From Streptomyces iconiensis (GTDB taxonomy: Bacteria > Actinomycetota > Actinomycetes > Streptomycetales > Streptomycetaceae): a stretch of 64,000 bases of DNA. Below, piece by piece: positions 14,730-21,966 of this stretch; within the stretch, counting starts at the first letter, position 1, and each line of letters begins with the position of its first letter. The notes under the pieces were generated by a model. The model was given only the letters and a program-made list of their open reading frames with translations. It had not been told where the DNA came from and ran no database searches. The stretch spans positions 1 through 64,000 of the forward strand of contig NZ_JANCPR020000004.1 of assembly GCF_028657195.3 (NCBI RefSeq). Reading direction: 5' to 3'. A program made the position numbers and the translations under genes.

Positions 14730-15158
14730 GTGAAATCGCAAGCCGCCTCCGCACCTGCGCTACGGCCGCCCCCCGGTCCTGACGCGCACGCACTGCCCGC
14801 CGGAGAGTGCTGGGATGCGGTCAGGGTGCCCAGCTATCTCGCGGCCCGCGCGATTGACTTGCTCGGGGTCCAGTGCGGCAGCGTGATCAGTGACCCCTAT
14901 GGCAGCCGGTACTACTGGCTCATCCCTGCGAACAGCGGGGCCGAGTGGGCCAGTTTCCCCGCCGTCTCTCAGGTGCAACGCCTGTCCGTCGCGTGCTGGG
15001 TGACCGTCCCTCCGTGTGCGCACCGCGCGCCTCCGGGTCCGTACTGGGTGGTGCCGTTCCGGGAGGACGGGTATCTCACCGATCCGTATCGGCTGCACGC
15101 AGCCCTCGCCCGTACCACCGCCGACGAGTTGGGACCGCGTGAGGGGTCGTCGTCGTGA
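14730..15158 (+). CDS. 142-residue hypothetical, first gene of a coupled chain
   Basis: GTG 14730 with AGGGAGA upstream. After a Pro-rich start, the product contains GECWDAVRVPSYLAARAIDL, then SDPYGSRYYWLIPANSGAEW and PYWVVPFREDGYLTDPYRLH, a pattern of a compact domain that recurs in many Streptomyces proteins encoded next to XRE-type regulators; I do not know a named function. Its TGA overlaps the following GTG, so translation is coupled to the next gene. The divergent XRE-TPR gene starts 127 bp away. Confidence 0.65.
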   Translation: MKSQAASAPALRPPPGPDAHALPAGECWDAVRVPSYLAARAIDLLGVQCGSVISDPYGSRYYWLIPANSGAEWASFPAVSQVQRLSVACWVTVPPCAHRAPPGPYWVVPFREDGYLTDPYRLHAALARTTADELGPREGSSS

Positions 15159-15394
15159 CCCGTGACCTCGCCGACATTCTGACCACTGCCCTGGAGACAC
15201 AGACACCGGCGCAAGCAGCCCGCTCCGAGACAGTGCGCCGAGCCTGGGCGGGCGCCTGCTGGGTGGACCGACTCGGCGCCCTCGGCGCCCTCGGTCTCGG
15301 AGACCCACCGCCCCCGCCCGATCAGCAGTTGGGTGCCGTCCTCCGAGCTACGGCTCGCTATCGGGCGGAGGCCGAGTCGTGGCCGACTACCTGA
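15155..15394 (+). CDS. 79-residue helical hypothetical
   Basis: Its GTG overlaps the stop of the upstream gene (GTGA). The product starts MTRDLADILTTALETQTPAQ and is helical in its first half with a Pro-rich loop (DPPPPPDQQL) and a final helix. It has no Cys and no membrane segment. The next gene starts 16 bases inside its 3' end, in another frame, so this is a dense array of small genes. Function unknown. Confidence 0.55.
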   Translation: MTRDLADILTTALETQTPAQAARSETVRRAWAGACWVDRLGALGALGLGDPPPPPDQQLGAVLRATARYRAEAESWPTT

Positions 15395-15672
15395 GAGCCA
15401 TCCCCGACCCCATGCAGGGCCGTCCCGCCGACGGGCCGCCCGGACCGTGTGAGGACTGCGGGGCCGAGACCGGCGTCACGAGGGTGCCGGCCGTCGACGG
15501 CGCCGGGCCTGTGGACGCCTGCCCGCACCACATCACGAAGTACCTGTGGCGCTCCCACGATGTCGGGTGGCTCGCTCGCCGCCGCGCTGCTGTCGACGGC
15601 GAGCCCGTTGAGCACGCGCGCGCTGTCCTCCTCGGCACCGCCCACCAACACCCCGCCGCATCGGATGCCTGA
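15379..15672 (+). CDS. 97-residue protein with Cys-x2-Cys motif
   Basis: GTG 15379 lies inside the end of the previous gene. The product (MADYLRAIPDPMQGRPADGP...) has a CEDCGAETGVTRVPAVDG stretch followed by DACPHHITKYLWRSHD, giving Cys-Cys plus Cys-His-His, which suggests a small zinc ribbon, and then a helical Ala/Arg-rich tail. It is coupled to the next short frame, whose ATG lies 8 bases before its stop. Such zinc-ribbon small proteins are common in XRE-linked Streptomyces chains. Role unknown. Confidence 0.55.
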   Translation: MADYLRAIPDPMQGRPADGPPGPCEDCGAETGVTRVPAVDGAGPVDACPHHITKYLWRSHDVGWLARRRAAVDGEPVEHARAVLLGTAHQHPAASDA

Positions 15673-15769
15673 CGGCGCCGCCCTGTCCCTGCTCGACCGC
15701 GTTCGTGGTGGCCGTGACCGGCCCGGCCACACCGGACCGGAACCACAGGAAGGACGTGAGGGGCCATGA
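15665..15769 (+). CDS. 34-residue coupled microprotein
   Basis: ATG 15665 lies inside the last codons of the upstream gene, and its TGA overlaps the ATG of the next gene (ATGA). The product, MPDGAALSLLDRVRGGRDRP then a Gly/Pro/Glu tail, is small and polar. The start-stop overlaps at both ends are the main evidence. It could instead be only a translational bridge between the two flanking genes, with the peptide itself unimportant. Confidence 0.45.
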   Translation: MPDGAALSLLDRVRGGRDRPGHTGPEPQEGREGP

Positions 15770-15913
15770 ATCACTGCGGCGTACGGATGGTCTGCGTCGA
15801 GGGCGGAGGGTTCCGCAGCTACGCGTGCGTCAGATGCGACCACACAGAGATGGTCCCGCCCATCCCCGATCCCCCCCGCCGGCACCGAGGAGACCGACGA
15901 CGAGGAGAGCTGA
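15766..15913 (+). pseudogene. zinc-ribbon small protein with a frameshift in a C7 tract
   Basis: ATG 15766 overlaps the previous stop. The first 36 residues, with CGVRMVCVEGGGFRSYACVRC (Cys clusters of a small zinc ribbon), look genuine. At 15871-15877 there is a run of seven C. With six C the frame would continue as an acidic tail (AGTEETDDEES) and stop at TGA 15911-15913. As written, the frame instead runs on to 16227 through Arg-rich sequence and across the opposite XRE gene. So one base is probably extra, either a real slip mutation or a sequencing error. Confidence 0.45.
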
Positions 15914-15960
15914 CCCCGTACCGCCTCGGCCGTCTGCGCCCCCGATGTGGGCGGCCGGGG

Positions 15961-16209
15961 TCACGCGTCGGGCATCAGGTCTGCCGGTGGTATGCCGAGA
16001 GCACGTGCGATGTACAGGAGACGGTCCAACGGGGGCGAAGTGATGCCGAGTTCGATGCGGACCACCGTGCGCCGCTCGGCACCGATGGCCTCGGCCAAAC
16101 CCTCCTGGGTGAGGTTCGCCCACAGGCGGGCGTCGCGTACACGGCGGCCGATGTCGAGGCGCTGCTGGCGGAGCCAGTCGGGCGGCTCGGGATCGGCGGG
16201 CTGGTGCAC
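15961..16209 (-). CDS. small XRE helix-turn-helix repressor
   Basis: An 82-residue protein (GTG 16209) with a Cro/CI fold: RRVRDARLWANLTQEGLAEA, then IGAERRTVVRIELGITSPP and LDRLLYIARALGIPPADL. Short stand-alone XRE proteins are usually DNA-binding repressors or antitoxin-like regulators of mobile elements. The AT-rich stretch with the inverted repeat at 16284-16304, about 75 bases upstream, may be its operator. The small-gene chain converges on it; the frame of the previous gene runs over it only because of the suspected frameshift. Confidence 0.8.
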   Translation of the reverse strand: MHQPADPEPPDWLRQQRLDIGRRVRDARLWANLTQEGLAEAIGAERRTVVRIELGITSPPLDRLLYIARALGIPPADLMPDA

Positions 16210-16680
16210 CCACCCACGCTCGGGTGATCATGATCGTATGTCTGTGCCGTCACGTGTGACAATTTTGGATCAAACAAGAGGCCCGTTCGATTTTCATTCG
16301 AACGAGTGATTCAGGTGGTAAGCGATTGCTGGCATATGCCCTCGCAGGGCACAGTGATCCAACTGGCGCGCCCCGGCGCGCGTGAGACGACACCTGGTGC
16401 GCCCAGCCCTCGCCACCGGACGAACTGTCTGCGCCCCACCCGCCTACGCGGGCTGGGGCAGACGGCAGAGCAGCCCGCCGTATAACCGCCTGGGGAGGCG
16501 TTTGCGGCGGGCGGGCGCCGCCCCGCACCCTTCGGCCCAAGGTGGGCCGGGGCGCGGGGCGGTCGCCGTGAGGGGGTTATGAGGGAGTGAGGGGGCGGTC
16601 AGGGAGTCTCGGACTGGAAGATGTGGAAAGGCTGGGGAAGGTGGGGGAAGAACAACGTGACAGGTCAGGACTGGATGTGA
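16210..16680. other. intergenic region without a convincing gene
   Basis: This stretch separates the small XRE gene from the integrase scar. Its first 120 bases are markedly AT-richer than the surroundings (16256-16340), with the inverted repeat described separately. The rest is very GC-rich, with GCCC/GGGC-type inverted repeats around 16510-16560, and no frame here shows normal Streptomyces codon use. An attachment site or a promoter region would be plausible but I cannot identify one. Confidence 0.4.
16284..16304. promoter_or_regulatory. inverted repeat upstream of the XRE gene
   Basis: CGTTCGA (16284-16290) and TCGAACG (16298-16304) are perfect complements around TTTTCAT. They lie in the AT-rich leader of the XRE gene (start 16209), a usual place for an autoregulatory operator of a Cro/CI-type repressor. 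An RNA hairpin is also possible. Confidence 0.45.
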
Positions 16681-16860
16681 GGACCGGGCCCCCGCCACGT
16701 CTACAAGCGCCGCCAGTTCGAGAACATCTGGCTGCGGACGAAGCGGAAGGACGCCGACGGCAAGGTCAAGTCCGGTACGGGCGGTGTGTGTTACGTCTAC
16801 TTCCCGGCTAAGCCGGCACGAGGTCAGCACCGCGTTCTGCGGAAGTACGGGCTGTGCTGA
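16681..16860 (+). pseudogene. coding remnant without a start (HVYKRRQFENIW)
   Basis: The frame after a stop at 16678-16680 translates to RHVYKRRQFENIWLRTKRKD then ADGKVKSGTGGVCYVYFP, with normal codon use, and ends at TGA 16858. No start codon or ribosome site precedes it, so it is the tail of a lost gene. It is basic and aromatic. I do not recognise the family; a plasmid replication or transfer protein would fit the neighbourhood. The last 15 codons overlap the integrase fragment on the other strand and are probably not original. Confidence 0.35.
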
Positions 16861-17044
16861 CCCGGGGGACCACGTAGTCGGAGTAGGTGGTGTCCACGAC
16901 CTGATGGCAGCGCTGGAGCCCGTCAAGCGTCAGATGGTCGTACTGCTCGACCGTGACCTTGATCGAGCGGTGTCCCAGCCGGCGGGAGACCTCGTGGAGG
17001 GCGACACCGTTCGTCAGGGCCGCGAAACTGCGGCGCTGGAGCAT
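16808..17044 (-). pseudogene. C-terminal fragment of a tyrosine-family integrase
   Basis: The minus-strand frame reads MLQRRSFAALTNGVALHEVS, then RRLGHRSIKVTVEQYDHLTL. This is the C-terminal catalytic region of phage/ICE tyrosine recombinases: a second catalytic Arg region (before SFA), the LGHRSI His, and the QYDHL tyrosine, which is normally followed by His. The rest of the enzyme (about 300 residues) is missing, and at 17043 the sequence switches to an unrelated HATPase fragment on the opposite strand. It marks the edge of the integrated element at 1-17 kb and cannot be active. Confidence 0.75.
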
Positions 17045-17168
17045 GACCGGCCTGGTCGAGGACGCCCGGCTTCTGACCAGCGAGCTCGTCACCAACGCGC
17101 TGGAACACGGCGACGGAAGCAGCGACATCGTCGTCCGCTTCGTCATCGCCGTCGTGGCCCGCGGAGGG
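17043..17168 (+). pseudogene. fragment of an HATPase_c (RsbW-like) regulator
   Basis: From ATG 17043 the frame reads TGLVEDARLLTSELVTNALE then HGDGSSDIVVRF. LLTSELVTNA-H is the N-box of the small ATP-binding anti-sigma-like proteins that are very numerous in Streptomyces. Only about 40 residues remain; the G-boxes are missing and the frame then runs into non-coding sequence. It abuts the integrase fragment at 17043 and the aldehyde dehydrogenase remnant at about 17170. Confidence 0.6.
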
Positions 17169-17169
17169 G

Positions 17170-17480
17170 TCAGCGGGCGCCGACTGTCTTGAGGACCTTC
17201 ATCGCGCCGCTCAGCAGGCTTGCCCAGACTTCGGGTGAGACGCGGGCAGGCGGATAGAACCCCTGGAGGCGCTGGTGGGCGACGGTCTGGGGCTCGGTGT
17301 ACTTGAGGGGTCCGTCGGCCCCGTGGCGACGGCCGAGTCCGGAGTCGCCCAATGCCGCCCATCGGTGCGTCGGTGCTTCCCCACGCGGCGGCGAACGCTT
17401 CGTTGAAGTTGACGTTGACGGTGCCGGCGTGGATACGGCTGGCGACGGCCCGGCCGCCCAGCGCCCCGTCGCCGGACGTC
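17170..17480 (-). pseudogene. C-terminal remnant of a succinate-semialdehyde-type aldehyde dehydrogenase
   Basis: On the minus strand, GRAVASRIHAGTVNVNFNEA, then GSTDAPMGGI, a frameshift at about 17352 (an extra T in GGCATTGGGC), and then GDSGLGRRHGADGPLKYTEP, QTVAHQRLQGF and VLKTVGAR. This is the conserved end of NAD(P)-dependent succinate-semialdehyde dehydrogenases. The catalytic Cys region and the N-terminal two thirds are gone. It directly follows the oxidoreductase gene at 17489 on the same strand and is a decayed chromosomal neighbour of the integration site. Confidence 0.75.
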
Positions 17481-17488
17481 TGGGGCGC

Positions 17489-18793
17489 TCACTGCCCTGC
17501 GTGCTCCCCTTGCGCGCTCGGGTCCGTCGCCGTCGGTGTCGCGCCGGTGCGGCGGGTGGTCAGCCAGGTGCGGTAGTGGCGCAGGGCGCGGCGCTGTCGG
17601 ACCTGTTCGCACAGCAGGGCGCGTGCCGGGTGGGTGCCGGGCCTCGGTGCCTGGCTGTGGGCGATGCGGCGCATCTGGTGGCGGACCTGGGCCATGCTCG
17701 CGGCCGAGGCGAGCGCCTTGTCGGACCAGGTCACCGGCCGCATGCGCGCCTCGGCCTCGTGCCCGCGCCGCCAGCGTTCCGGCAGGTCCGGGGTGACGGT
17801 CAGCGCTGTGCCCATGCCGACGAGTGCGACGCCGCCGTCGAGCACCGCCTCGGCGGTCTCGCGGCGGGTGATGCCGCCGGTGAGCATCAGGGGGACGGGG
17901 CTGGTGCGGGCCAGGTCCTGGGCCAGGTCCAGGAAGTACGCCTCGCGGGCCTGTGTACGGTCGTCCTGGCGGGTCTCTGCGGGGCGGCCGGTCATCGCCG
18001 GGCTCTCGTAGCTGCCGCCGGACAGCTCGACCAGGTCAACGCCGAGCGGTTCGAGCATTCCGATCACCCGCCGCGCGTCGTCGGCGTCGAAACCGCCGCG
18101 CTGGAAGTCGGCGGAGTTGAGCTTCACGCCGACCCCGCAGGACGGTGAGACGGCGCCGCGTACGGCGCGGACGACATCCAGCAGCATCCGGGCCCGGTTC
18201 TCCAGGGATCCACCCCATGCGTCGGTGCGTGTGTTGACCAGCGGGGAGAGGAACTGCGACAGCAGGTAGCCGTGCGCGGCGTGGATCTCCACCCCGTCGA
18301 ACCCCGCCTCCTCGGCGCGGCGGGCCGTGACCGCGAAGCGGGTGACGGTCGCGTCGATCTGATCGGGGGTCATGGCGGCGGGGCGGCCGAACCGCCCGCT
18401 GTGCCGGCCCAGGTCGACGCCCACCTCGGACGGGCCCCAAACGACGCCGGGCATCCCGGACTGCACCTGGCGGCCGGGATGGTTGATCTGCATCCATACG
18501 GACCCGCCGCCGGACTTGCCGGCCTCGGCCCACTCGGCGAACGGCTTCAGCAGCGCCGCCTCGTCGAGCACGACACCGGCGGGGCCGGTCAGCGCCTCGG
18601 CGTGCACCATGACGTTGCCGGTGATCAGCAGTCCGGTGCCGCCCTCGGCCCAGCGCTGGTACAGCTCCCGCAGGTGCCGACCTGGCACCTGGCCGTCCTC
18701 GGCCAGGTGCTCCTCCATGGCCGCCTTCGCGATCCGGTTGGCCAGCACGTGCCCGGAGCGCAAGGACAACGGCGAGAACAGCTCGCTGGTCAT
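17489..18793 (-). CDS. Old Yellow Enzyme-family NADH:flavin oxidoreductase
   Basis: A 434-residue FMN-dependent ene-reductase-like protein. Visible motifs: FSPLSLRSGHVLANRI at the N-terminus, MQINHPGRQ (His-Pro-Gly-Arg), GVEIHAAHGYLLSQFLSP (substrate-binding His-Ala-Ala-His), NTRTDAWGGSLENR, the FMN phosphate-binding GGI and GTA(L) segments near residues 320-345. It lacks the C-terminal FeS/FAD part of larger 2,4-dienoyl-CoA reductases. It reduces activated C=C bonds, substrate unknown. The last 60 residues are Arg-rich. It is divergent from a TetR gene with a strong operator between them. Confidence 0.88.
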   Translation of the reverse strand: MTSELFSPLSLRSGHVLANRIAKAAMEEHLAEDGQVPGRHLRELYQRWAEGGTGLLITGNVMVHAEALTGPAGVVLDEAALLKPFAEWAEAGKSGGGSVWMQINHPGRQVQSGMPGVVWGPSEVGVDLGRHSGRFGRPAAMTPDQIDATVTRFAVTARRAEEAGFDGVEIHAAHGYLLSQFLSPLVNTRTDAWGGSLENRARMLLDVVRAVRGAVSPSCGVGVKLNSADFQRGGFDADDARRVIGMLEPLGVDLVELSGGSYESPAMTGRPAETRQDDRTQAREAYFLDLAQDLARTSPVPLMLTGGITRRETAEAVLDGGVALVGMGTALTVTPDLPERWRRGHEAEARMRPVTWSDKALASAASMAQVRHQMRRIAHSQAPRPGTHPARALLCEQVRQRRALRHYRTWLTTRRTGATPTATDPSAQGEHAGQ

Positions 18794-18865
18794 TCGTATC
18801 CCTCTCTGTCCCGCTCAGCCCGGCTTGGCTCAGCTCTGCGCGACCGCCCGGAGCGGCCGACTAGT

Positions 18866-18913
18866 ATGTGTGCGCTGCTCACATTAACCGGAGAATGTAA
18901 GCAGTGCACACAT
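18866..18913. promoter_or_regulatory. 20-bp inverted repeat, TetR operator
   Basis: ATGTGTGCGCTGCTCACATT (18866-18885) and its near-complement AATGTAAGCAGTGCACACAT (18894-18913) form a 20-bp inverted repeat with two mismatches and an 8-base centre. It sits between the oxidoreductase (start 18793) and TetR (start 18929). The length and symmetry fit a TetR dimer pair, so the regulator very likely represses both its own gene and the oxidoreductase. Confidence 0.8.
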
Positions 18914-18928
18914 GGAAGGATGTGACCT

Positions 18929-19510
18929 GTGCCTCAAGCGACCGCGTACCACCACGGCGACCTGCGCGCCGCCTGTCTGCGCGCCGCGCGCGAGCTGCTG
19001 GAGGAGGACGGCAGTGCCGCGCTGTCGATGCGGGCCGTCGCGCGGCGCGCGGGTGTATCGCCGACCGCCCCGTACCGGCACTTCCCGGAGCGCGAAGCGC
19101 TCGTCTCCGCCGTCGCCGCCGAGGGCTACCGCGAACTTGCCGAGCACCTGCTCGCCGCCCACCCCTCACCCGCGACCCCGAACGAGCTGGCGGCGGTCGC
19201 CGTCGCCTACGTCCGCTTCGCGCTCGACCACCCGGCTCTGTTCCGGGCGATGTTCGCCGAGCCCTGCGACCCCGGCAACGAGGAGCGGGCCGCCGCGACC
19301 GAGGCCATCGCCGCGTACGTCCGCGACCTCGTCCGCCGCGCCTTCCCCGGCGCCGACCCGGACGCGCTGTGGACCGCGGTCTGGGCCCTCGTCCATGGCC
19401 TGGCGTTCCTGCACCTCGACGGGAAACTCGATGCCTCCGCTCACGAGGCGGTTGCCGACCAGGTCCGCACTGCGGTCCTCGCCATGCTCGCTGCCGCCCC
19501 GGTGTCCTGA
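18929..19510 (+). CDS. TetR-family regulator (divergent from OYE)
   Basis: A 193-residue protein from GTG 18929 with AAGGA upstream. The N-terminal TetR helix-turn-helix is clear (HGDLRAACLRAARELLEEDG, then LSMRAVARRAGVSPTAPYRH, FPEREAL). The ligand domain has YVRFALDHPALFRAMF and WALVHGLAFLHLDGKLD, the WHG-type motif of the TetR_C_13 domain class. It probably senses an electrophile or enone-type compound, in line with its target, the divergent ene-reductase. Confidence 0.88.
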   Translation: MPQATAYHHGDLRAACLRAARELLEEDGSAALSMRAVARRAGVSPTAPYRHFPEREALVSAVAAEGYRELAEHLLAAHPSPATPNELAAVAVAYVRFALDHPALFRAMFAEPCDPGNEERAAATEAIAAYVRDLVRRAFPGADPDALWTAVWALVHGLAFLHLDGKLDASAHEAVADQVRTAVLAMLAAAPVS

Positions 19511-19744
19511 CGGGCGACCCTCCGCCGAGGAGACGGACCGTTCGCTCCGCTCAATGTCGACACCGCACACTTCTATCTCTGGCGTGAGCAGTTCATGCAT
19601 TCGCTTCTCGGGCTTCTGGGGCAAGAAGCATCTTGCGCGCCACGCCGATGGCGTGAAGAAGCGTCGGCAGCGCTGGATCTCTCTGCCCGCGTGTCTCGCA
19701 CCACGCGCCCAGTGCCCCGTCCCGGCCGGCCGCGAAGCCAACAC

Positions 19745-19793
19745 TTCCATCAACTGTGGCGGCGGGCTTTCCACCAACTGTGGCGGCGGGGCT
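19745..19793. repeat. 24-bp tandem duplication (CAACTGTGGCGGCGGG)
   Basis: Two consecutive units of TTCCAYCAACTGTGGCGGCG plus a short GGCT tail differ by one base and one inserted G. It is part of the debris ahead of the transposase remnant and does not code for a recognisable protein. Confidence 0.7.
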
Positions 19794-19870
19794 TGAGGCT
19801 CCGAACGGGGCCTTTCACCTGCGTTCATGGGCGACCGGCTGTCAACGCGGCTATTGACTTCCGTCCCGTC

Positions 19871-19904
19871 TGAACGGCCGTGAACGGCCGTGAACGGCCG
19901 TGAA
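19871..19904. repeat. decamer TGAACGGCCG repeated three times
   Basis: Exact triple tandem copy plus a TGAA start of a fourth. Each unit contains the palindrome CGGCCG. It may have arisen by slippage at the border of the insertion. Confidence 0.75.
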
Positions 19905-19985
19905 TGAGACGGAGACTGAGACGGAAGCGTGCCCCGCCTTCAGGGCCCGAGCTGGTTCTGCTGAGGGGGAAGCAGGCCGGCCCCG

Positions 19986-20873
19986 TTGAGTCAGCGAGGG
20001 TCGCCGCGTAACTGGGGGCCTCCTCAGCCATGCTCCGGCGCCTCGGGAAGTAGACGAGCGGGCCGGCCGGGCTGCCGACGGTTGGTAGACGGTGTCCGGT
20101 GGCGCGTGCGGACCGGTGTTCCGTGGCGGGATCCGCCGGTTGAGTACGGGCCGTGGCAGTTCGGCGTACGGGCTGTTCGGAGGTGGCAGCGTCGGGGCGT
20201 GTGGGCCCGGCTGCTGGCCTTGTTGCAAGCGAGGGCGGATGCGTCCGGATTGATCTTCTGGGAAGTCAGTGTCGACTCGACGGTCTGCCGTGCGCATCAG
20301 CATGCGGCGGGTGCCCGTCGGAACGGTGCTCCGTAGAAGGAACCGCCGGGTGGTGTGCGCGAAGAACCCGAGGACCACGGGCTGGGCAGGTCGCGAGGCG
20401 GGTTCACGACGAAGATGAGGCGGGTTCACGACGAAGATCCATCTGGCGTGTGAGCAAGCACAGAAGCCGTTGTCCATGCTGATTCCGCAGGGCAGCGCGG
20501 TGACAGCCCTCCGTTCGCACCGGTCCTGGACGCGATCGGGGTGCCCCGGCACGGTGTGGGCAGTCAAGGCGCCGGCCACTGCGGGTGCGGGGAGACAGGG
20601 CGCACTCCTCGCGCGCATCGCGCTTACCCGCGCAGACGCGGCATCAGGTGCACGATTCCCGAGCGGGCCGATCAGGTCCGCAACCCCAGGCGCCGGGGCG
20701 GTGGCGGTGGCCGTCCACCCGCTTTCGACCGTCAGGACTGCAAAGCGCGGCACGCAGTCGAATGCGGGATCAGCCGTCTCAAGCAGCATCGGGCCGTGGC
20801 GACCGGGTTCGACACACTCGCAGTGCGGTTTCAGGCGACGGTCCAAGTCACAGCGGTACACCAGTGGCTGTGA
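19986..20873 (+). mobile_element. decayed IS5-type transposase gene
   Basis: Three frames on the plus strand together match an IS5/IS427-type DDE transposase: an N-terminal region with RRLVDGVRWRVRTGVPWRDP and WEVSVDSTVCRAHQHAAGAR (first catalytic Asp), then EPPGGVREEPEDHGLGRSRG, and at the end HAVECGISRLKQHRAVATGF (catalytic Glu region) to HQWL at 20873. The frame is broken by a TAG at 20334-20336 (probably CAG before), a 22-bp duplication and a further frameshift near 20480. The element is dead. Terminal inverted repeats were not found. Confidence 0.75.
20395..20438. repeat. 22-bp perfect tandem duplication in the transposase remnant
   Basis: 20395-20416 and 20417-20438 are identical (GAGGCGGGTTCACGACGAAG plus AT). 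It duplicates the codons for the GGFTTK(I) motif and shifts the frame, so it is one cause of the transposase inactivation. Confidence 0.85.
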
Positions 20874-21039
20874 CCCCCGCCTGCTCTCCTGCGGTTGTCC
20901 TGACAGGCGGGCCGATCGGTACGGCGAAGGGCGCTTGTCCTGGCATGGATGCCGGACGGAGCATCTCGGGTTGCAGCTTCCGTAGCGGTATGTGGTCCGG
21001 TGTACTCACGTCCCGCCCCATTGAGGAAGGCCCCCACCC

Positions 21040-21945
21040 ATGTCTTCGCCCTTCATCGCACCGCGTCAGGTCAAGATCGGTGACGCGGCGGCCTTCGTCG
21101 GCACCACACCGCGGGCGATCCGTCACTACCACGAGATCGGCCTGCTCCCCGAGCCCGTGCGGGGCGGCGACGACCGCCGCCGCTACGGCTACGAGGACAT
21201 GATTCGGCTGCTGTGGGTCCGCAGGATGGCCGACGCCGGGATCGCGCTGGACGACGTCCGTGACGCCTTCGCCGACACGGCCTCGGCCGACAGCGACAGC
21301 GACGACGGCATCGCGGGCACCCTGGAACGGCTGGAGGAAACCCTTCTCGTCCGGGAGGCAGAACTGCGGCGGCAGCGGACTGCCGTGCAGCGCATGCGTA
21401 CCGAGGGAAGCAGGACGGGTCTGCTCTCCGACTTCGTCACCAGCCGCCTCAAGGGCCTGCCCGAGGGCTCCCTGCGCCAGGCGGACCTGGACAGCCTGCT
21501 GGTCACCGAGCGGATCTTCGGCCCGCTCGGAGCGGCCGTCCAGGCCAGCCGCTTCATCGCCCTGGCCACCCACCCGGATCTGCGGAAAGAGTCTGACCGT
21601 GTTGATGCCGTCGAGGAGGCACTCGACGACACGATCGCTGTCGATGACCCCCGCGTGGCCCAAGTGGCTGCCGAACGGCACGCCTTCGAAAAGGCGCTGC
21701 ACGCCGTCATCGAGGACTCCGGCCTGGCGGAGAGCGACGACGCACTCTTCGACTCCTGGGACACCTTGCACCCCGCTACCGCCGACGAGGGCGAGGGCGA
21801 GGCCGGCCAAAGCTCTGGCAGGGGACAGGAGACCATGAGCGCATTCGAAGCTTTCGGGAAGATGCCCTACGACTTCTCCCCGGCCCGCCTGCGCTGCATG
21901 GAACTGGCCGTAGAACTCGCCGCCCACGAGTCAACCGCTTCCTAG
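21040..21945 (+). CDS. MerR-family transcriptional regulator (301 aa)
   Basis: Starts at ATG 21040 with a GAGGAAGG leader. Residues 10-80 form the MerR winged helix (VKIGDAAAFVGTTPRAIRHY, then GLLPEPVRGGDDRRRYGYED), followed by a coiled coil (LERLEETLLVREAELRRQRT) and a 170-residue helical effector domain ending in LRCMELAVELAAHES. No metal-binding Cys are present, so it is more likely a multidrug- or stress-type MerR. No divergent partner remains: its left flank is the dead transposase and its right flank is a pseudogene. Confidence 0.85.
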   Translation: MSSPFIAPRQVKIGDAAAFVGTTPRAIRHYHEIGLLPEPVRGGDDRRRYGYEDMIRLLWVRRMADAGIALDDVRDAFADTASADSDSDDGIAGTLERLEETLLVREAELRRQRTAVQRMRTEGSRTGLLSDFVTSRLKGLPEGSLRQADLDSLLVTERIFGPLGAAVQASRFIALATHPDLRKESDRVDAVEEALDDTIAVDDPRVAQVAAERHAFEKALHAVIEDSGLAESDDALFDSWDTLHPATADEGEGEAGQSSGRGQETMSAFEAFGKMPYDFSPARLRCMELAVELAAHESTAS

Positions 21946-21966
21946 AACACGGCCTGGCCGGCAAGC

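Larger units (their letters stand above)
19511..19985. other. gene-free stretch with short tandem repeats
   Basis: No frame here keeps normal codon use. It holds two repeats: a 24-bp unit repeated twice (19745-19793) and the decamer TGAACGGCCG three times (19871-19900). The sequence between the TetR gene and the transposase remnant is probably the debris of an insertion. Confidence 0.5.

Noticed and set aside
16210..17480. A tRNA-type attachment site at the right end of the element
   Set aside because: I looked for a tRNA T-loop sequence (GGTTCRANTCC) followed by an acceptor end and found none.
19511..19828. A protein with KKHLARHADGVKKRRQRW on the plus strand
   Set aside because: The frame is only the run-on of a shadow across the TetR gene and has no start or homologue I recognise.
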